A stretch of DNA of 64,000 bases from Kangiella koreensis DSM 16069 (GTDB taxonomy: Bacteria > Pseudomonadota > Gammaproteobacteria > Enterobacterales > Kangiellaceae), in NCBI RefSeq assembly GCF_000024085.1, contig NC_013166.1:1550001-1614000 (forward strand), given 5' to 3'. Positions 16,737-26,225 of this stretch are shown here, piece after piece. The notes beneath the pieces were generated by a model. It worked only from the letters and a program-made list of their open reading frames with translations, had not been told where the DNA came from and ran no database searches. The position numbers were made by a program, and so were the translations under genes. Position 1 is the first letter of the stretch; each line of letters begins with the position of its first letter.

Positions 16737-17753
16737 TTAAGACTTTGGGCTATACAGTTCCATCATGCCGTGCACCGTCTTTTTCATAGCATCACGGAAA
16801 GCTTTTGGCCTGATGACTTCAACCTGATCGCCAAAGCCCAGTAACCACCACTTTACTGATTGAGTAATATTGATCGTTGCGGTAACGCGTACTCTCCCGT
16901 CTTTAAGCTGAGTCAATTGTTGATCTTTTGATAATGGAGTTTCATTCAGGTGTTGTGCGGTGTGATGACTAAAAATAAGCTCAAGGCTTTGCTCATCATA
17001 TAAACTTATATCAAGCCCACCCTGCTCCAGATACTGCCGGATATCGAACCCAGCAATTCGCTTGGGCAGGCTGTCGAGAATCTCTATTTCGTTTATACGG
17101 TGTATCGCAAATTGAATTAAGCCCTCTGCCTTTTGCCCTTCATAGGTAGCGATCAGGTAACTGACCTGCTCCTGTTGTACGACACCTTGTGCGCTGACAA
17201 TGTAGTCTTTAGTTTCACCGCCTTTTTTAGTGTAGTTCATCTTGAACTGTTTATTGAGCAATAATGCCTTATAAATATCCAACAGATGATTAGCATTGAA
17301 TGTCGCTGGCTCAAGTGGATAGACTTTTGGGTAAATGGCGACCCGCTTTTCCCAGTCAGCATATTTGTATTTTTCACTCTTCAGTGCCAGCTTTGCTTCT
17401 TTGAAATAAGGAGCAAGTGCGTCGAGGCTGGCTTCAGGTAATAAACTATGAGTGTATTTTTCCATCAATAAAAAGCCCAAAGCCAAGTCAGGCCCCATTT
17501 TCTTCAGTGATATGTGTGAACCTTGGGGAAAATAGTAATAATTTTCACGCCCCATCGTTTTGACATGCACACCAAATACACGCTCAAGCATGGCCATATC
17601 GCGCTGGATACTACGCTTGCTTAAATTGCCAAGGTTATGACTCGCTTCTAGATATTCAATCAGGTCGTTAACGGTGACTTTTTGTGGCTCGGTGGGAATA
17701 CGCCTGAGAATGGCAAGTTGTCGTTCAATTTGGCTAACTTCTTTTACCGCCAT
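16737..17753 (-). CDS. WYL-domain transcriptional regulator
   Basis: A 338-residue regulator with an N-terminal winged helix (ERQLAILRRIPTEPQKVTVNDLIEYL, then SKRSIQRDMAMLERVFG as recognition helix) and a WYL-type ligand domain around residues 150-240 (KDYIVSAQGVVQQEQVSYLIATYEG, IQFAIHRINEIEIL). The C-terminal region (TATINITQSVKWWLLGFGDQVEVI) is the usual WYL C-terminal extension. WYL regulators sense nucleic acids or nucleotides and often control DNA-damage or defence genes, but no defence operon is adjacent here; the only co-directional neighbour is the YqiA-like hydrolase. Confidence 0.85.
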   Translation of the reverse strand: MAVKEVSQIERQLAILRRIPTEPQKVTVNDLIEYLEASHNLGNLSKRSIQRDMAMLERVFGVHVKTMGRENYYYFPQGSHISLKKMGPDLALGFLLMEKYTHSLLPEASLDALAPYFKEAKLALKSEKYKYADWEKRVAIYPKVYPLEPATFNANHLLDIYKALLLNKQFKMNYTKKGGETKDYIVSAQGVVQQEQVSYLIATYEGQKAEGLIQFAIHRINEIEILDSLPKRIAGFDIRQYLEQGGLDISLYDEQSLELIFSHHTAQHLNETPLSKDQQLTQLKDGRVRVTATINITQSVKWWLLGFGDQVEVIRPKAFRDAMKKTVHGMMELYSPKS

Positions 17754-18010
17754 GAGTTTCCTTTTTTATTATTCAGAAAGTACGACACAATATGACGCAC
17801 TACAGGGCTAATATCAAGCTTGAGAAAACGGGTTGTGAGTTATTTAGGCCATGGTCAGCTTTGAGTAGTTTTGCAGCCAGTTTTCTCGCCCCTTTTGACA
17901 CTTCCACTTTTCGTCACAGGGCTAAAGCCATCAGTGTTTAAGGATGAACCTGAGGGCTTTTATTTTATTGGTCGGGACAATTCATGAACTTCCCCTTTAC
18001 CAAGCAAGGG

Positions 18011-18241
18011 TCATTCCGACTCTTTAAGCACCAAACTTACCAGTTTATGAACTAAGGGTGATACCAGGAAAATCGCAGGGAAGGCAACAACGAAGGCGAA
18101 GGCCCAAGCTTTCAGCCATATCATGACAATGTTACTCACAAAACCAACGTTAAAAACGCTGATGATAAATGACATAATGCATGACATCAGCAATGACATG
18201 AAAAATGAAAAAACGATGCGGTGATGTTTTGGGTTAATCAT
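18011..18241 (-). CDS. DUF2798 small membrane protein
   Basis: A 76-residue inner-membrane protein with two helices (VFSFFMSLLMSCIMSFIISVFNV and IVMIWLKAWAFAFVVAFPAIFLV). The HHRIVFSF start, the WLKAWAFAFVVAFPAIFLVSPLVHKLV segment and the length fit DUF2798, whose function is unknown. The ATG at 18241 has no good Shine-Dalgarno. The 257 bp after it, to the WYL gene, hold no gene that I can support. Confidence 0.75.
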   Translation of the reverse strand: MINPKHHRIVFSFFMSLLMSCIMSFIISVFNVGFVSNIVMIWLKAWAFAFVVAFPAIFLVSPLVHKLVSLVLKESE

Positions 18242-18401
18242 GTGATAATCCGGCTGTTCTTAATTAAGCGGAAGGATATAGTGCTGTAGCCGCTGCTGCA
18301 ATCCGCTTATTGTATAAGACTTATATAAATTAGCTATGAATAATCCTATCACTTAATTGACGTAAGGTTACTCACAAATAACTCGCCAACACTTCTTAAA
18401 A

Positions 18402-18430
18402 TTGTTACTTTCGTGACAGTTACAAATAAT
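18402..18430 (+). promoter_or_regulatory. Promoter upstream of aat
   Basis: TTGTTA (18402-18407), 17-bp spacer, AATAAT (18425-18430). It lies only 10 bp before the aat ATG, so the transcript would have a very short or no leader. Confidence 0.4.
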
Positions 18431-18440
18431 TGAACAAACT

Positions 18441-19166
18441 ATGCCTAATAGCATTTTCCTACTTGATGAAGCACCTCTCTTTCCTGATGCTCGATTAGCT
18501 CAAGATGAACCTAATGGCTTGTTGGCAGTTGGGGGTGATTTATCAGTTCCAAGACTGATTGAAGCCTATCGACATGGGATTTTCCCATGGTTCTGTGAGG
18601 ATGAACCAATTTTGTGGTGGTCACCGGACCCTCGCTGCGTATTTATGCTTGATGAGATCCACGTATCTCGCTCACTTAGACGAGAGCTCAATAAAGCTCG
18701 CTACACAATAACCATTAATCGAGCCTTTGGCCAGGTTATGCAACAGTGCGCCGCACCGAGAGCCGATCAGCCCGAAACCTGGATTTTGCCTGAAATGCAG
18801 CAAGCCTATATCAAACTCCACCAGCAAGGATTAGCGCACTCTATCGAAGTCTGGGAAAACATAGACGGTGAGGAGCTTCTAGTTGGTGGCATGTACGGTG
18901 TCAGTATCGGGCGATTTTTCTTTGGTGAGTCCATGTTCAGCCGTCGCCCCAACACTTCCAAGATTGCCTTAGTCTATTTAGCACACACCCTAAAACAGGC
19001 CGGTTTTTCGATGATTGATGCCCAGGTGGGTAATCCGCACTTGTATCGAATGGGAGCGCGGGATATGGCTCGGGAGGAGTTTTTATGGCTGTTAAAGCAA
19101 GAAATTAACTGGCAACAGCCCCCAAACTTATGGCAAAGTAAGATTCTAAGGGAGTGGAAAGACTGA
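18441..19166 (+). CDS. aat: Leucyl/phenylalanyl-tRNA--protein transferase
   Basis: A 241-residue aminoacyltransferase that adds Leu or Phe to N-terminal Lys/Arg of proteins, creating N-degrons. Family motifs are FPDARLAQDEPNGLLAVGGDL, YRHGIFPWF, WWSPDPRCVF and GGMYGVSIGRFFFGESMFS. Length is usual (234-245). It is the first gene of a protein N-degron cluster aat-bpt-infA with clpA-clpS converging from the other side. Its end lies 38 bp before the chosen bpt start. Confidence 0.96.
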   Translation: MPNSIFLLDEAPLFPDARLAQDEPNGLLAVGGDLSVPRLIEAYRHGIFPWFCEDEPILWWSPDPRCVFMLDEIHVSRSLRRELNKARYTITINRAFGQVMQQCAAPRADQPETWILPEMQQAYIKLHQQGLAHSIEVWENIDGEELLVGGMYGVSIGRFFFGESMFSRRPNTSKIALVYLAHTLKQAGFSMIDAQVGNPHLYRMGARDMAREEFLWLLKQEINWQQPPNLWQSKILREWKD

Positions 19167-19204
19167 ATGGTCAACAGGCCCTCTCAATATGCGAGGCTCT
19201 TGTT

Positions 19205-19963
19205 ATGAGTAACAAAGAAAAAAGCACTCAACATATTAAGCTCTATGCAGGGCCAGAGCACGCCTGTGGCTATATAGACAACCAAACAGCTGTTTCGTTA
19301 TTTGCTGACCCTTCGCTCCCGATGAATAACGCCCTGTACTCGGAGCTAAGCCGCCTTGGGTTTCGTCGCAGCGGTAATCATGTCTATCGGCCAAAGTGTC
19401 CTCATTGCTCTGCCTGTCAGCCCTTTCGCGTTCTAACCGAGCAATTTAAGCCAAGTCGCAGCCAAAGACGCATTTTAAAGGCCAACCAAGATTTAAGTGT
19501 CCATTTTGAGCCTGCCAAACCCAACCATGAAGATTACGAGCTTTATGAACACTATGTCACCGAACGACATAGAGATGGGGACATGTATCCACCTTCATTT
19601 GATCAGTATGCAGATTTCCTCTTTTCTGACTGGTGCAAGTCCGCGCAGATTAGAGTTAAGGACGGTGAACAAACAGTTGCCATCATGTGTCTGGATTTAC
19701 TGGATGATGGTTTATCGGCAGTCTATTCTTTTTTTGATACTGACGAACGCTATAAAAGCCTAGGCGTCTTCCTGATTATCAAAACCATCGCATTAGCTCG
19801 TAAGCTCAATCTACCTTATGCTTATTTAGGTTATTACATTCAAGACTGCCATAAAATGAGCTACAAAAGTTCATACAAACCAGCCGAGGTTTTGCATAAT
19901 AATCGCTGGAAACTGCTCTCAGAAACCATCCCAAGCTCTGACATCAGCTTACCCAGCTATTAA
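19205..19963 (+). CDS. bpt: Aspartate/glutamate leucyltransferase
   Basis: A 252-residue transferase of the ATE/Bpt family that adds Leu to N-terminal Asp/Glu, feeding ClpS-ClpAP degradation. It has the cysteine pair CPHCSACQPFRV and the C-terminal FLIIKTIALARKLNLPYAYLGYYI..KMSYKSSYKP signature. The frame is open from 19154, overlapping aat, but the ATG at 19205 has GAGG eight bases upstream and gives the usual N-terminus before HIKLYAGPEHACGY. In bacteria next to aat this family is Bpt rather than an arginyltransferase. Confidence 0.93.
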   Translation: MSNKEKSTQHIKLYAGPEHACGYIDNQTAVSLFADPSLPMNNALYSELSRLGFRRSGNHVYRPKCPHCSACQPFRVLTEQFKPSRSQRRILKANQDLSVHFEPAKPNHEDYELYEHYVTERHRDGDMYPPSFDQYADFLFSDWCKSAQIRVKDGEQTVAIMCLDLLDDGLSAVYSFFDTDERYKSLGVFLIIKTIALARKLNLPYAYLGYYIQDCHKMSYKSSYKPAEVLHNNRWKLLSETIPSSDISLPSY

Positions 19964-20043
19964 CAATCCCACTCTATTGCTGACTTACTTATCGCTCAAC
20001 TTTGCAAAATTAAGCCTAATTAACCTTTAATGACACAAAATCT

Positions 20044-20072
20044 TTGCGATTATTGTCTAAATAGTGCATTAT
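20044..20072 (+). promoter_or_regulatory. Promoter upstream of infA
   Basis: TTGCGA (20044-20049), 17-bp spacer, CATTAT (20067-20072), then the GC-rich discriminator ACGCGCGC typical of growth-rate-controlled promoters. The leader before infA would be about 50 nt. Confidence 0.55.
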
Positions 20073-20129
20073 ACGCGCGCATTTTTTGAACATTTTGTTG
20101 AAAAGTCAAAGAGGAGAAACGGGCTTAAC

Positions 20130-20348
20130 ATGGCGAAAGAAGACGTAATTGAATTAGAAGGTAAAGTGTTAGAAACCTTGCCGAACACTATGTTTCGAGT
20201 AGAGCTCGAGAATGGTCATATTGTTACTGCACACATTTCAGGTAAGATGCGTAAAAACTATATTCGTATCTTAACCGGTGACACTGTTACTGTTGAAATC
20301 AGCCCTTATGACTTATCCAAGGGTCGCATTACTTTCCGTGCCCGTTAA
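20130..20348 (+). CDS. infA: Translation initiation factor IF-1
   Basis: A 72-residue S1/OB-fold protein that binds the ribosomal A site during initiation. The sequence [20 protein letters not shown] and the ending [12 protein letters not shown] are nearly invariant in proteobacteria. The frame is open from 20064, but the ATG at 20130 after GAGGAG (20110-20115) is the conserved start. It lies between bpt and clpA as in Pseudomonas and many other gammaproteobacteria. Confidence 0.98.
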   Translation: MAKEDVIELEGKVLETLPNTMFRVELENGHIVTAHISGKMRKNYIRILTGDTVTVEISPYDLSKGRITFRAR

Positions 20349-20364
20349 TTGGAAGCATTAGATG

Positions 20365-20392
20365 AAAAAAGGCGCTCAAAGCGCCTTTTTTT
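20365..20392. terminator. Bidirectional terminator infA/clpA
   Basis: GGCGC-TCAAA-GCGCC stem flanked by A6 on the left and T7 on the right, between the converging infA and clpA genes. It serves both directions. Confidence 0.85.
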
Positions 20393-20407
20393 GTTTTTAT
20401 ATATATG

Positions 20408-22675
20408 TCAGGAAGTTCCCTGCGGGAGTTTCTCCATATGTGGCTCTATTCGAATATCCAGCTCATCATCCTTCATGCCGACATAGACATCTCCGCCTTG
20501 CATTAACTTGCCAAATAAAATCTCGTTCGCTAGTGGACGTCGAACTTTATCACTAATCAGACGAACCATTGGGCGTGCTCCCATGTTCTCGTCATAACCG
20601 TGTTTGGCGAACCACTCTCGCGCACTATCATCCACATGCAAGTTCACTTGCTTATCATCAAGCTGACCTTGAACTTCAGTTAAGAATTTATCAACAATCG
20701 ACATAATGACTTTCTGTGGTAATGAATTAAACCAGACAATCGCATCCAGACGGTTTCTAAACTCGGGTGAGAAGGTGCGGTTAATGGCTTCTTCATTGTT
20801 GCGAGATCGATCCTGCTCTTTAAAGCCGATAGTACCTTTAATAATTTCCTGCGCACCGGCATTACTGGTCATTACCAGAACGATGTTTCGGAAATCTGCC
20901 TTACGGCCATTGTTATCGGTTAATGTGCCGTGATCCATCACCTGCAATAACAGGTTAAACACATCTGGGTGGGCTTTTTCAATTTCATCCAGCAAAACAA
21001 CTGCATGCGGATTCTTATTGACCGCTTCGGTCAACAAACCACCTTGGTCGTAGCCCACATAGCCAGGAGGTGCACCAATCAGGCGTGACACCGTATGGCG
21101 CTCCATATATTCAGACATATCAATACGGATAAGCTCAACCCCCATTAAACGGGCTAGCTGCTTAGTGACTTCCGTTTTACCAACACCAGTTGGACCTGCA
21201 AACAGGAATGAACCCACAGGCTTATTCTCCTGACCTAAACCTGCGCGTGATAACTTAATCGACTCGGAAAGCGTTTCAATAGCCTTGTCTTGTCCGAACA
21301 CAACCATCTTGAGATTACGCTCAAGGTTTTGTAGTAGCTTTTTATCCGTTGAGGAAACTGTTTTCTCAGGAATGCGAGCAATCTTGGCAATGACCTGCTC
21401 GATTTCATGGGGTGTAATGGTTCTTTTACGTTGATCTTCCGGCAAAATTCTTTGGCGAGCACCCGCTTCATCAATCACATCAATCGCTTTATCCGGCAGT
21501 TGACGGTCATTAATATATTTAGCAGACAGCTCTGCAGCAGCTTGAATCGCCTGCTTCGAATAAGTTACCCCATGATGTTTTTCATAACGATCTTTCAAGC
21601 CTTCTAAAATACCAATCGTGTCTTGTACTGTTGGCTCGTTTATATCAATTTTCTGGAAACGGCGTGCTAAGGCGTGATCCTTCTCAAAAATACCTCTATA
21701 TTCCTGGAAAGTTGTTGAGCCCATACAGCGTAGCTCACCATTTGCTAAAACAGGTTTGATCAAGTTTGAGGCATCCATGGTGCCACCTGAGGCAGCTCCA
21801 GCACCAATTATGGTGTGAATTTCATCAATGAATAGTATCGCGTGTGTTTCTTTTTTGAGTTGTGCAAGAACGGCTTTTAAGCGCTTCTCAAAATCGCCGC
21901 GGTATTTGGTACCGGCTAACAACACGCCTAAATCTAACGCATAAACTACGGCATCTTTAATAACTTCAGGGACATCACCATCAACGATGCGTTTGGCCAA
22001 GCCTTCTGCAATAGCAGTTTTGCCAACACCTGCTTCGCCAACCAGTAATGGGTTGTTTTTGCGTCGGCGGCATAATACCTGGACTACACGTTCAATTTCA
22101 TTAGCGCGACCAATCAAAGGATCAATTTTGCCCTGTTCGGCTAATTTATTGAGATTAACCGCATATTGATCGAGTGGACGCGGTTCTTGTGGCTCTTGCT
22201 CACCCTCTTCATGTTCAAGCTCAGGGAAATCATCATCTTCTTCTGAGCCAATACCATGTGAAATAAAGTTCACCACATCTAGGCGAGAAATATCTTGTTT
22301 AGACAGCAAGAATACCGCTTGCGACTCTGGCTCGCTAAACATGGCTACCAGTACATTAGCACCACTGACAGCCTCACGCCCCGATGACTGAACATGAAAT
22401 ACTGCACGTTGCAAAACACGCTGAAAACCAATAGTAGGTGAAATTTCAAACTCATCATCCTCGTCAGAGAATTGAGGTGTGGTTTGATTGATAAACTTCT
22501 CAAGATCAGATTTAAGAATCCCAACATCTGCACCGCAAGCACGCAGGACTTCCAAGGCATCCTTATTATCAAGCAAAGCTAGCATAAGGTGTTCGATGGT
22601 AATAAATTCATGACGTTTTTCACGAGCATCGTGAAAAGCATGGTTTAATGATTGTTCAAGTGCTTTATCCAGCAT
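20408..22675 (-). CDS. clpA: ClpA ATPase subunit of ClpAP protease
   Basis: A 755-residue AAA+ unfoldase that feeds substrates, including ClpS-delivered N-degron proteins, to ClpP. It has the N-terminal Clp-N repeat domain (residues 1-145), first Walker [14 protein letters not shown] with Walker [15 protein letters not shown], and second Walker [14 protein letters not shown] with Walker [17 protein letters not shown]. The IGL-type ClpP-binding loop is in the second module (GTIGFKEQD). It is directly downstream of clpS on the same strand, 33 bp apart. Confidence 0.97.
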   Translation of the reverse strand: MLDKALEQSLNHAFHDAREKRHEFITIEHLMLALLDNKDALEVLRACGADVGILKSDLEKFINQTTPQFSDEDDEFEISPTIGFQRVLQRAVFHVQSSGREAVSGANVLVAMFSEPESQAVFLLSKQDISRLDVVNFISHGIGSEEDDDFPELEHEEGEQEPQEPRPLDQYAVNLNKLAEQGKIDPLIGRANEIERVVQVLCRRRKNNPLLVGEAGVGKTAIAEGLAKRIVDGDVPEVIKDAVVYALDLGVLLAGTKYRGDFEKRLKAVLAQLKKETHAILFIDEIHTIIGAGAASGGTMDASNLIKPVLANGELRCMGSTTFQEYRGIFEKDHALARRFQKIDINEPTVQDTIGILEGLKDRYEKHHGVTYSKQAIQAAAELSAKYINDRQLPDKAIDVIDEAGARQRILPEDQRKRTITPHEIEQVIAKIARIPEKTVSSTDKKLLQNLERNLKMVVFGQDKAIETLSESIKLSRAGLGQENKPVGSFLFAGPTGVGKTEVTKQLARLMGVELIRIDMSEYMERHTVSRLIGAPPGYVGYDQGGLLTEAVNKNPHAVVLLDEIEKAHPDVFNLLLQVMDHGTLTDNNGRKADFRNIVLVMTSNAGAQEIIKGTIGFKEQDRSRNNEEAINRTFSPEFRNRLDAIVWFNSLPQKVIMSIVDKFLTEVQGQLDDKQVNLHVDDSAREWFAKHGYDENMGARPMVRLISDKVRRPLANEILFGKLMQGGDVYVGMKDDELDIRIEPHMEKLPQGTS

Positions 22676-22708
22676 AATACCACCTACCTTTTGTAACGCT
22701 TAATTGAG

Positions 22709-23056
22709 TTACTCACCGTCTTCCGGCTCCATAACACATAACAAAGGGTGCTGATTTGCGCGAGCGAACTCATTGACCTGAACCACCTTGGTTTCAGCAA
22801 TATCAGGCGTAAAAGTACCACACACACCTTGCCCTTCGTGGTGAACCTGCAACATAACCCGGGTTGCCTGCTCTGTATCCATTGTAAAAAACTTACGCAG
22901 TACATCCACCACAAAATCCATTGGTGTGTAATCATCATTAAGAATCAACACCTTATACATAGGCGGTTGTTTGAGCTTGGGTTTAGCATCGGCTACTGCT
23001 AGGCCGTGCTCATGCTCATGATCGTGGTTCTGATTGTGATTTTGGTCGTTACTCAT
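22709..23056 (-). CDS. clpS: ClpS adaptor for N-degron substrates
   Basis: A 115-residue adaptor that binds N-terminal Leu, Phe, Tyr or Trp and passes the protein to ClpA. The core is clear: [24 protein letters not shown], then [16 protein letters not shown]. The N-terminal tail, which enters the ClpA pore, is unusually rich in His, Asn and Asp ([12 protein letters not shown]). It is divergent from the outer-membrane protein gene at 23.2 kb and upstream of clpA. In many relatives cspD lies divergent here; it is absent. Confidence 0.96.
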   Translation of the reverse strand: MSNDQNHNQNHDHEHEHGLAVADAKPKLKQPPMYKVLILNDDYTPMDFVVDVLRKFFTMDTEQATRVMLQVHHEGQGVCGTFTPDIAETKVVQVNEFARANQHPLLCVMEPEDGE

Positions 23057-23126
23057 AGCAACTTCTTTCGCTAAATGTCTCTATCATTATGGCATAAATG
23101 GGGCCATAGGTAAGCAAGTTCAACCT

Positions 23127-23154
23127 TTGCATTAAGTTACGAACAGTTTATAAT
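23127..23154 (+). promoter_or_regulatory. Promoter for outer membrane protein gene
   Basis: TTGCAT (23127-23132), 16-bp spacer, perfect TATAAT (23149-23154), with the chosen ATG 45 bp further on. Confidence 0.65.
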
Positions 23155-23199
23155 CTCGGGCGTTTTTTGACAATTCAATATAAAAAGGAAAGGAAGAAA

Positions 23200-23775
23200 A
23201 TGATATTTAATAAATTTGGCTTGGTTGCACTATTATCTTCTGGCTTAGCGCTAAGCTCTGTGTCACATGCAGAGGCAGATATCTCTGGTATTCTTGGCGG
23301 TGGCCTTGCCTTTGGTGGAGAAACGCTAGTCGATGATATTCGTTTCACTGACGGCTCCAGTGGCGACGTTAAAACAGGCGAAGGCTTTTGGTTGGATTTC
23401 GGTTTTAGAGCTGGCTTTGAAGGCTGGGCACTAAAAAATACCATTGGTTATAAAAGCGGCGGTGTTTTTGCATCCAATGGCGATGCAACTTTTTCGCGTA
23501 TGCCGCTAACTGTGGTTGCTTCACTTGATAATAATGGTCATCTTTTTGGCGCGGGTTTTACTTATGAGCTAAACCCTGAGCTGGAACTTGATCTACCTGG
23601 TCTATACGGCACAGCAGAATTTGAGAATGCGCTAGGCTTAGTGCTTGAGTATGAAAACAACCATGATACTTGGGCCTGGGGCGTTCGTTACACTCACATC
23701 GAATATGATTATGATGCTACTGGCGAAACCTTCGATGGCAACAACATCGGTGCTTTTTTCAACTGGTATTTTTAA
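23200..23775 (+). CDS. Small outer-membrane beta-barrel protein (YfaZ-like)
   Basis: A 191-residue exported protein. A signal peptide (ending VSHAEA) is followed by alternating hydrophobic/polar strands and a C-terminal aromatic residue (FFNWYF), as needed for BAM-mediated outer-membrane insertion. Length and strand count suit an eight-stranded barrel; the sequence is reminiscent of the YfaZ family, but I would not insist on it. The frame is open from 23167, but the ATG at 23200 has AAGGAAAGGAAG and begins the signal peptide. It has its own promoter and terminator. The function is unknown. Confidence 0.7.
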   Translation: MIFNKFGLVALLSSGLALSSVSHAEADISGILGGGLAFGGETLVDDIRFTDGSSGDVKTGEGFWLDFGFRAGFEGWALKNTIGYKSGGVFASNGDATFSRMPLTVVASLDNNGHLFGAGFTYELNPELELDLPGLYGTAEFENALGLVLEYENNHDTWAWGVRYTHIEYDYDATGETFDGNNIGAFFNWYF

Positions 23776-23792
23776 AATTGAGATAGAGTTAC

Positions 23793-23817
23793 AAAAAGCG
23801 ACTTCGGTCGCTTTTTT
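23793..23817. terminator. Bidirectional terminator
   Basis: AAAAAGCGAC-TTCG-GTCGCTTTTTT, a UUCG-capped stem with A and T tracts on either side, between the converging outer-membrane protein and histidine phosphatase genes. Confidence 0.85.
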
Positions 23818-23838
23818 ATTGCCTGATTTTTTAATCTT

Positions 23839-24375
23839 TTATTTAAACAGTGTCTTCGGTGTTAATAACCAATCCAGACGACCACTGTTTACTTTGATGT
23901 CCTGCCAATGGTTTGCCCGGAATGAGAGTCTGGCAATGGATGCTGTAGGGAATTTCACATTAGCCCCCATGGCTAACTCTGTAATTAGCGATGAGCACAT
24001 GGGCTCGTGGGCGACCAGCATCAACTTATCAATAGCATCATCTTGCTTGTGTATAAGCTCGATAGCTTCTTCGGCACTGGCTAAATAAAGTTCACGACAA
24101 AACTGAACTTCACATTTCCAACTCCCTTTTTCTTTTGCAAGCGATAGCGTTTGTTTAGTTCTTACCGAAGTTGAGCACATGACCCTTTGTGGTGTCTGTT
24201 TAATCATAGCTAAATGCTTACCCATTTTTTCAGCAGCTATTTTGCCACGTTCAGCCAAAGGTCTTTCATGGTCACTTGAAAACCTGCCTTCCCAGTCCGA
24301 CTTTCCATGCCTAAAAATATACAGCTTCTTACTTGAGGTTTCCTCACCTTCAAAATCAGCTTGGTTATGGTTCAT
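23839..24375 (-). CDS. SixA-like histidine phosphatase
   Basis: A 178-residue phosphatase of the histidine-phosphatase superfamily. LYIFRHGKSDWEGRF carries the catalytic RHG motif, and MLVAHEPMCSSL the second catalytic His. Short length, the ERPLAERGKIAAEKMG segment and the RHGKSDW form match SixA, which removes phosphate from His of phosphotransfer domains or NPr. No phosphorelay gene is adjacent. The N-terminal 14 residues are polar and not a signal peptide. Confidence 0.82.
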   Translation of the reverse strand: MNHNQADFEGEETSSKKLYIFRHGKSDWEGRFSSDHERPLAERGKIAAEKMGKHLAMIKQTPQRVMCSTSVRTKQTLSLAKEKGSWKCEVQFCRELYLASAEEAIELIHKQDDAIDKLMLVAHEPMCSSLITELAMGANVKFPTASIARLSFRANHWQDIKVNSGRLDWLLTPKTLFK

Positions 24376-24542
24376 AATGCTACATCCAACTAATGTGTTA
24401 CGAGTATTATCATAGCGCTAGATAACAGCTTAATGACAGAAATTCTACAGCTTGAAGAAAGCTGCAATTATTTATGCAGATTAGTTTCGATTCTATTAGA
24501 ATAGGGCCAAGAACTATTCACACAATAACAAAAGGGGCAACA

Positions 24543-25067
24543 GTGAAAAAAATAGAACACGGTTTTGAAAGAGCACTTTTCAGTAGTCGTTGGGTTTTGG
24601 CGCCATTTTTTGTCGGTTTAATTCTTTCGATTTTTATATTATTGGGTAGTTTTGCAAAAGAGCTTTGGCACCTGGTTACCCACTTTGGGGAACTTGGGGA
24701 AATTGCCACGATTCTCGGTATTCTGGCGCTTGTAGACATGACCTTGCTAGCCAACCTACTCATCATCATTATTTTTAGCGGCTATGAAAGCTTTGTCTCC
24801 AAAATTGACGTTTCAAACCATGAAGACCGTCCTGGCTGGATGGGTAAAGTAGGATTCTCAACATTAAAAGTAAAGCTTATCAGTTCAATCGTAGCGATAT
24901 CGGGTATCGACCTATTACGAACTTACATGCAATTGGATAAGATGCCAGAGGCAATTGAAACCGATGTGGTCATGTGGAAACTGTTGATTCATGGGACCTT
25001 TGTTATTTCTGGATTGCTGTTTGCTGTTATGGATTACCTTACGACTAAGTCTGGTAATGACCATTAA
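24543..25067 (+). CDS. UPF0114 (YqhA-like) membrane protein
   Basis: A 174-residue inner-membrane protein with four predicted helices. HGFERALFSSRWVLAPFFVGL, LVDMTLLANLLIIIIFSGYESFVSKIDV and GIDLLRTYM are the YqhA/UPF0114 signatures; the family function is unknown. An ATG at 24474 is in frame, but it adds a hydrophilic stretch absent from the family. The GTG at 24543 has AGGGG six bases upstream and yields the normal N-terminus, so it is chosen. Confidence 0.85.
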   Translation: MKKIEHGFERALFSSRWVLAPFFVGLILSIFILLGSFAKELWHLVTHFGELGEIATILGILALVDMTLLANLLIIIIFSGYESFVSKIDVSNHEDRPGWMGKVGFSTLKVKLISSIVAISGIDLLRTYMQLDKMPEAIETDVVMWKLLIHGTFVISGLLFAVMDYLTTKSGNDH

Positions 25068-25102
25068 CTCTTGGCAAGCAATGAATTGCAAATACTCTTA
25101 AC

Positions 25103-25131
25103 AAAAAAGCCCTCAATACGAGGGCTTTGTT
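25103..25131. terminator. Bidirectional terminator
   Basis: AAAGCCCTC-AATAC-GAGGGCTTT with A and T tracts on both sides, between the converging YqhA-like and YegP-like genes. Confidence 0.85.
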
Positions 25132-25149
25132 TTATATCTTAAAGTAACA

Positions 25150-25482
25150 CTAAGCTTCAGTTTCAACCTTGGCATCTTGAGCATTTTTAGCAACCGAAAC
25201 AATACCATTGTTACGTCCACTTTCAGATTTATACATCTGGCTCTTACCAATTTGCTGCCCATTGGTAGCGTTCAGGGTAAAGTAAAAACGGCCATCTTTG
25301 GCTGTTTCCTTCGAGAAACGGTCACCATTTAAGGAGTTTTTGCGAACTGAATCGATGCCATTCTCACATGCAGACTGGGAACCATAGCCCTGACTTTGTA
25401 ATATGGTTTCACCGTTACCGGCTTTAAGCACAAAATATAGCTTCCCATCTTTTCCTTTTGATATAACAAATTTTCCTGCCAT
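25150..25482 (-). CDS. YegP-like DUF1508 protein
   Basis: A 110-residue protein of two tandem DUF1508 repeats. Each has the pattern F.F.LKA.NGE.I..SQ.Y.S...... GI.SV: residues about 5-50 (GKLYFVLKAGNGETILQSQ) and 56-100 (GRFYFTLNATNGQQIGKSQ). E. coli YegP has the same length and layout; its function is unknown. An upstream in-frame ATG (25491) exists, but MAGKF at 25482 has AAGGTGG at proper spacing. It has its own terminator. Confidence 0.9.
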   Translation of the reverse strand: MAGKFVISKGKDGKLYFVLKAGNGETILQSQGYGSQSACENGIDSVRKNSLNGDRFSKETAKDGRFYFTLNATNGQQIGKSQMYKSESGRNNGIVSVAKNAQDAKVETEA

Positions 25483-25608
25483 AAGTTCCACCTTAAAATT
25501 ATTTGATTAATGACAAAGCTGTTTACTTATTAATCAGCTAGTAACAATAATCCTCTTTTTGTAAGCCAACGGCAAGTAATAGCTCACAAATTTAACATCG
25601 CCGTAAAA

Positions 25609-26202
25609 CTAACGAGTATGCTTTCCGCCAGTCCAGCCACCTTTGGTCAGAACTCTATCGCCCATTTGCTTTGGTGAATCTTCGAGATCAGTAGCCATAG
25701 AGTCATTCCAGCGATTTAAGAAACCATACAGACACACTGCCCCTAATATTTCTACGATTTGCTCTTCAGACCAATACTGCTTCATGCGAATCATTAACTC
25801 ATCATCTACCGCATTGGGCACTGAACCTGCTGCTAGGGCATAATCAAGTGCAACCCGCTCTGCATCGCTGTATAAAGAACTGGTTTGATACTCCCAGATG
25901 GCATCCAGCTTTTCTTGTGAAATGCCATGAATGTTAGCCGCAATGAGTGAGTGAGCTTCACAATACTGACAACCTGCTGCACGGCTTGCAAAGTGTGCAA
26001 TCAACCGTTTAAAACCTAAATCAACTTCACCTTCGGGATCCATCACCGCCTTGGTTAATACACCGAAAGCCTGCACCATTTTTGGTCTACGTTGCATGGT
26101 TAATAAGCTGTTTGGGATAAAGCCCAAAATTTCTTCGAAAATTTTAAAATCGCTGGCTAACTCTGGGTGACTATCAGCGGGTAAAGGTTTTAAATGTGCC
26201 AC
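25609..26202 (-). CDS. Carboxymuconolactone decarboxylase/AhpD-like peroxidase
   Basis: A 197-residue all-helical protein of the CMD/AhpD-like family. The redox CxxC motif with its partner His is present in GCQYCEAHSLIAA. The LGFIPNSLLTMQRRPKMVQAF start is typical of uncharacterised peroxidase-related members. The frame is open upstream to 26268 within the msrA end, but the GTG at 26202 is preceded by GAGGAG and starts the conserved region. It lies 23 bp downstream of msrA on the same strand, so both probably belong to one oxidative-stress operon. Confidence 0.82.
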   Translation of the reverse strand: MAHLKPLPADSHPELASDFKIFEEILGFIPNSLLTMQRRPKMVQAFGVLTKAVMDPEGEVDLGFKRLIAHFASRAAGCQYCEAHSLIAANIHGISQEKLDAIWEYQTSSLYSDAERVALDYALAAGSVPNAVDDELMIRMKQYWSEEQIVEILGAVCLYGFLNRWNDSMATDLEDSPKQMGDRVLTKGGWTGGKHTR

Positions 26203-26225
26203 AAGTAACTCCTCAAATATTAAGA

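Noticed and set aside
19205..19963. Arginyltransferase (ATE1-type specificity)
   Set aside because: The bacterial gene next to aat belongs to the Bpt group, known to transfer leucine; arginine specificity is not supported by context.
20408..22675. clpB or clpC instead of clpA
   Set aside because: The middle coiled-coil domain of ClpB is absent, length is ClpA-like, and clpS and infA are adjacent.
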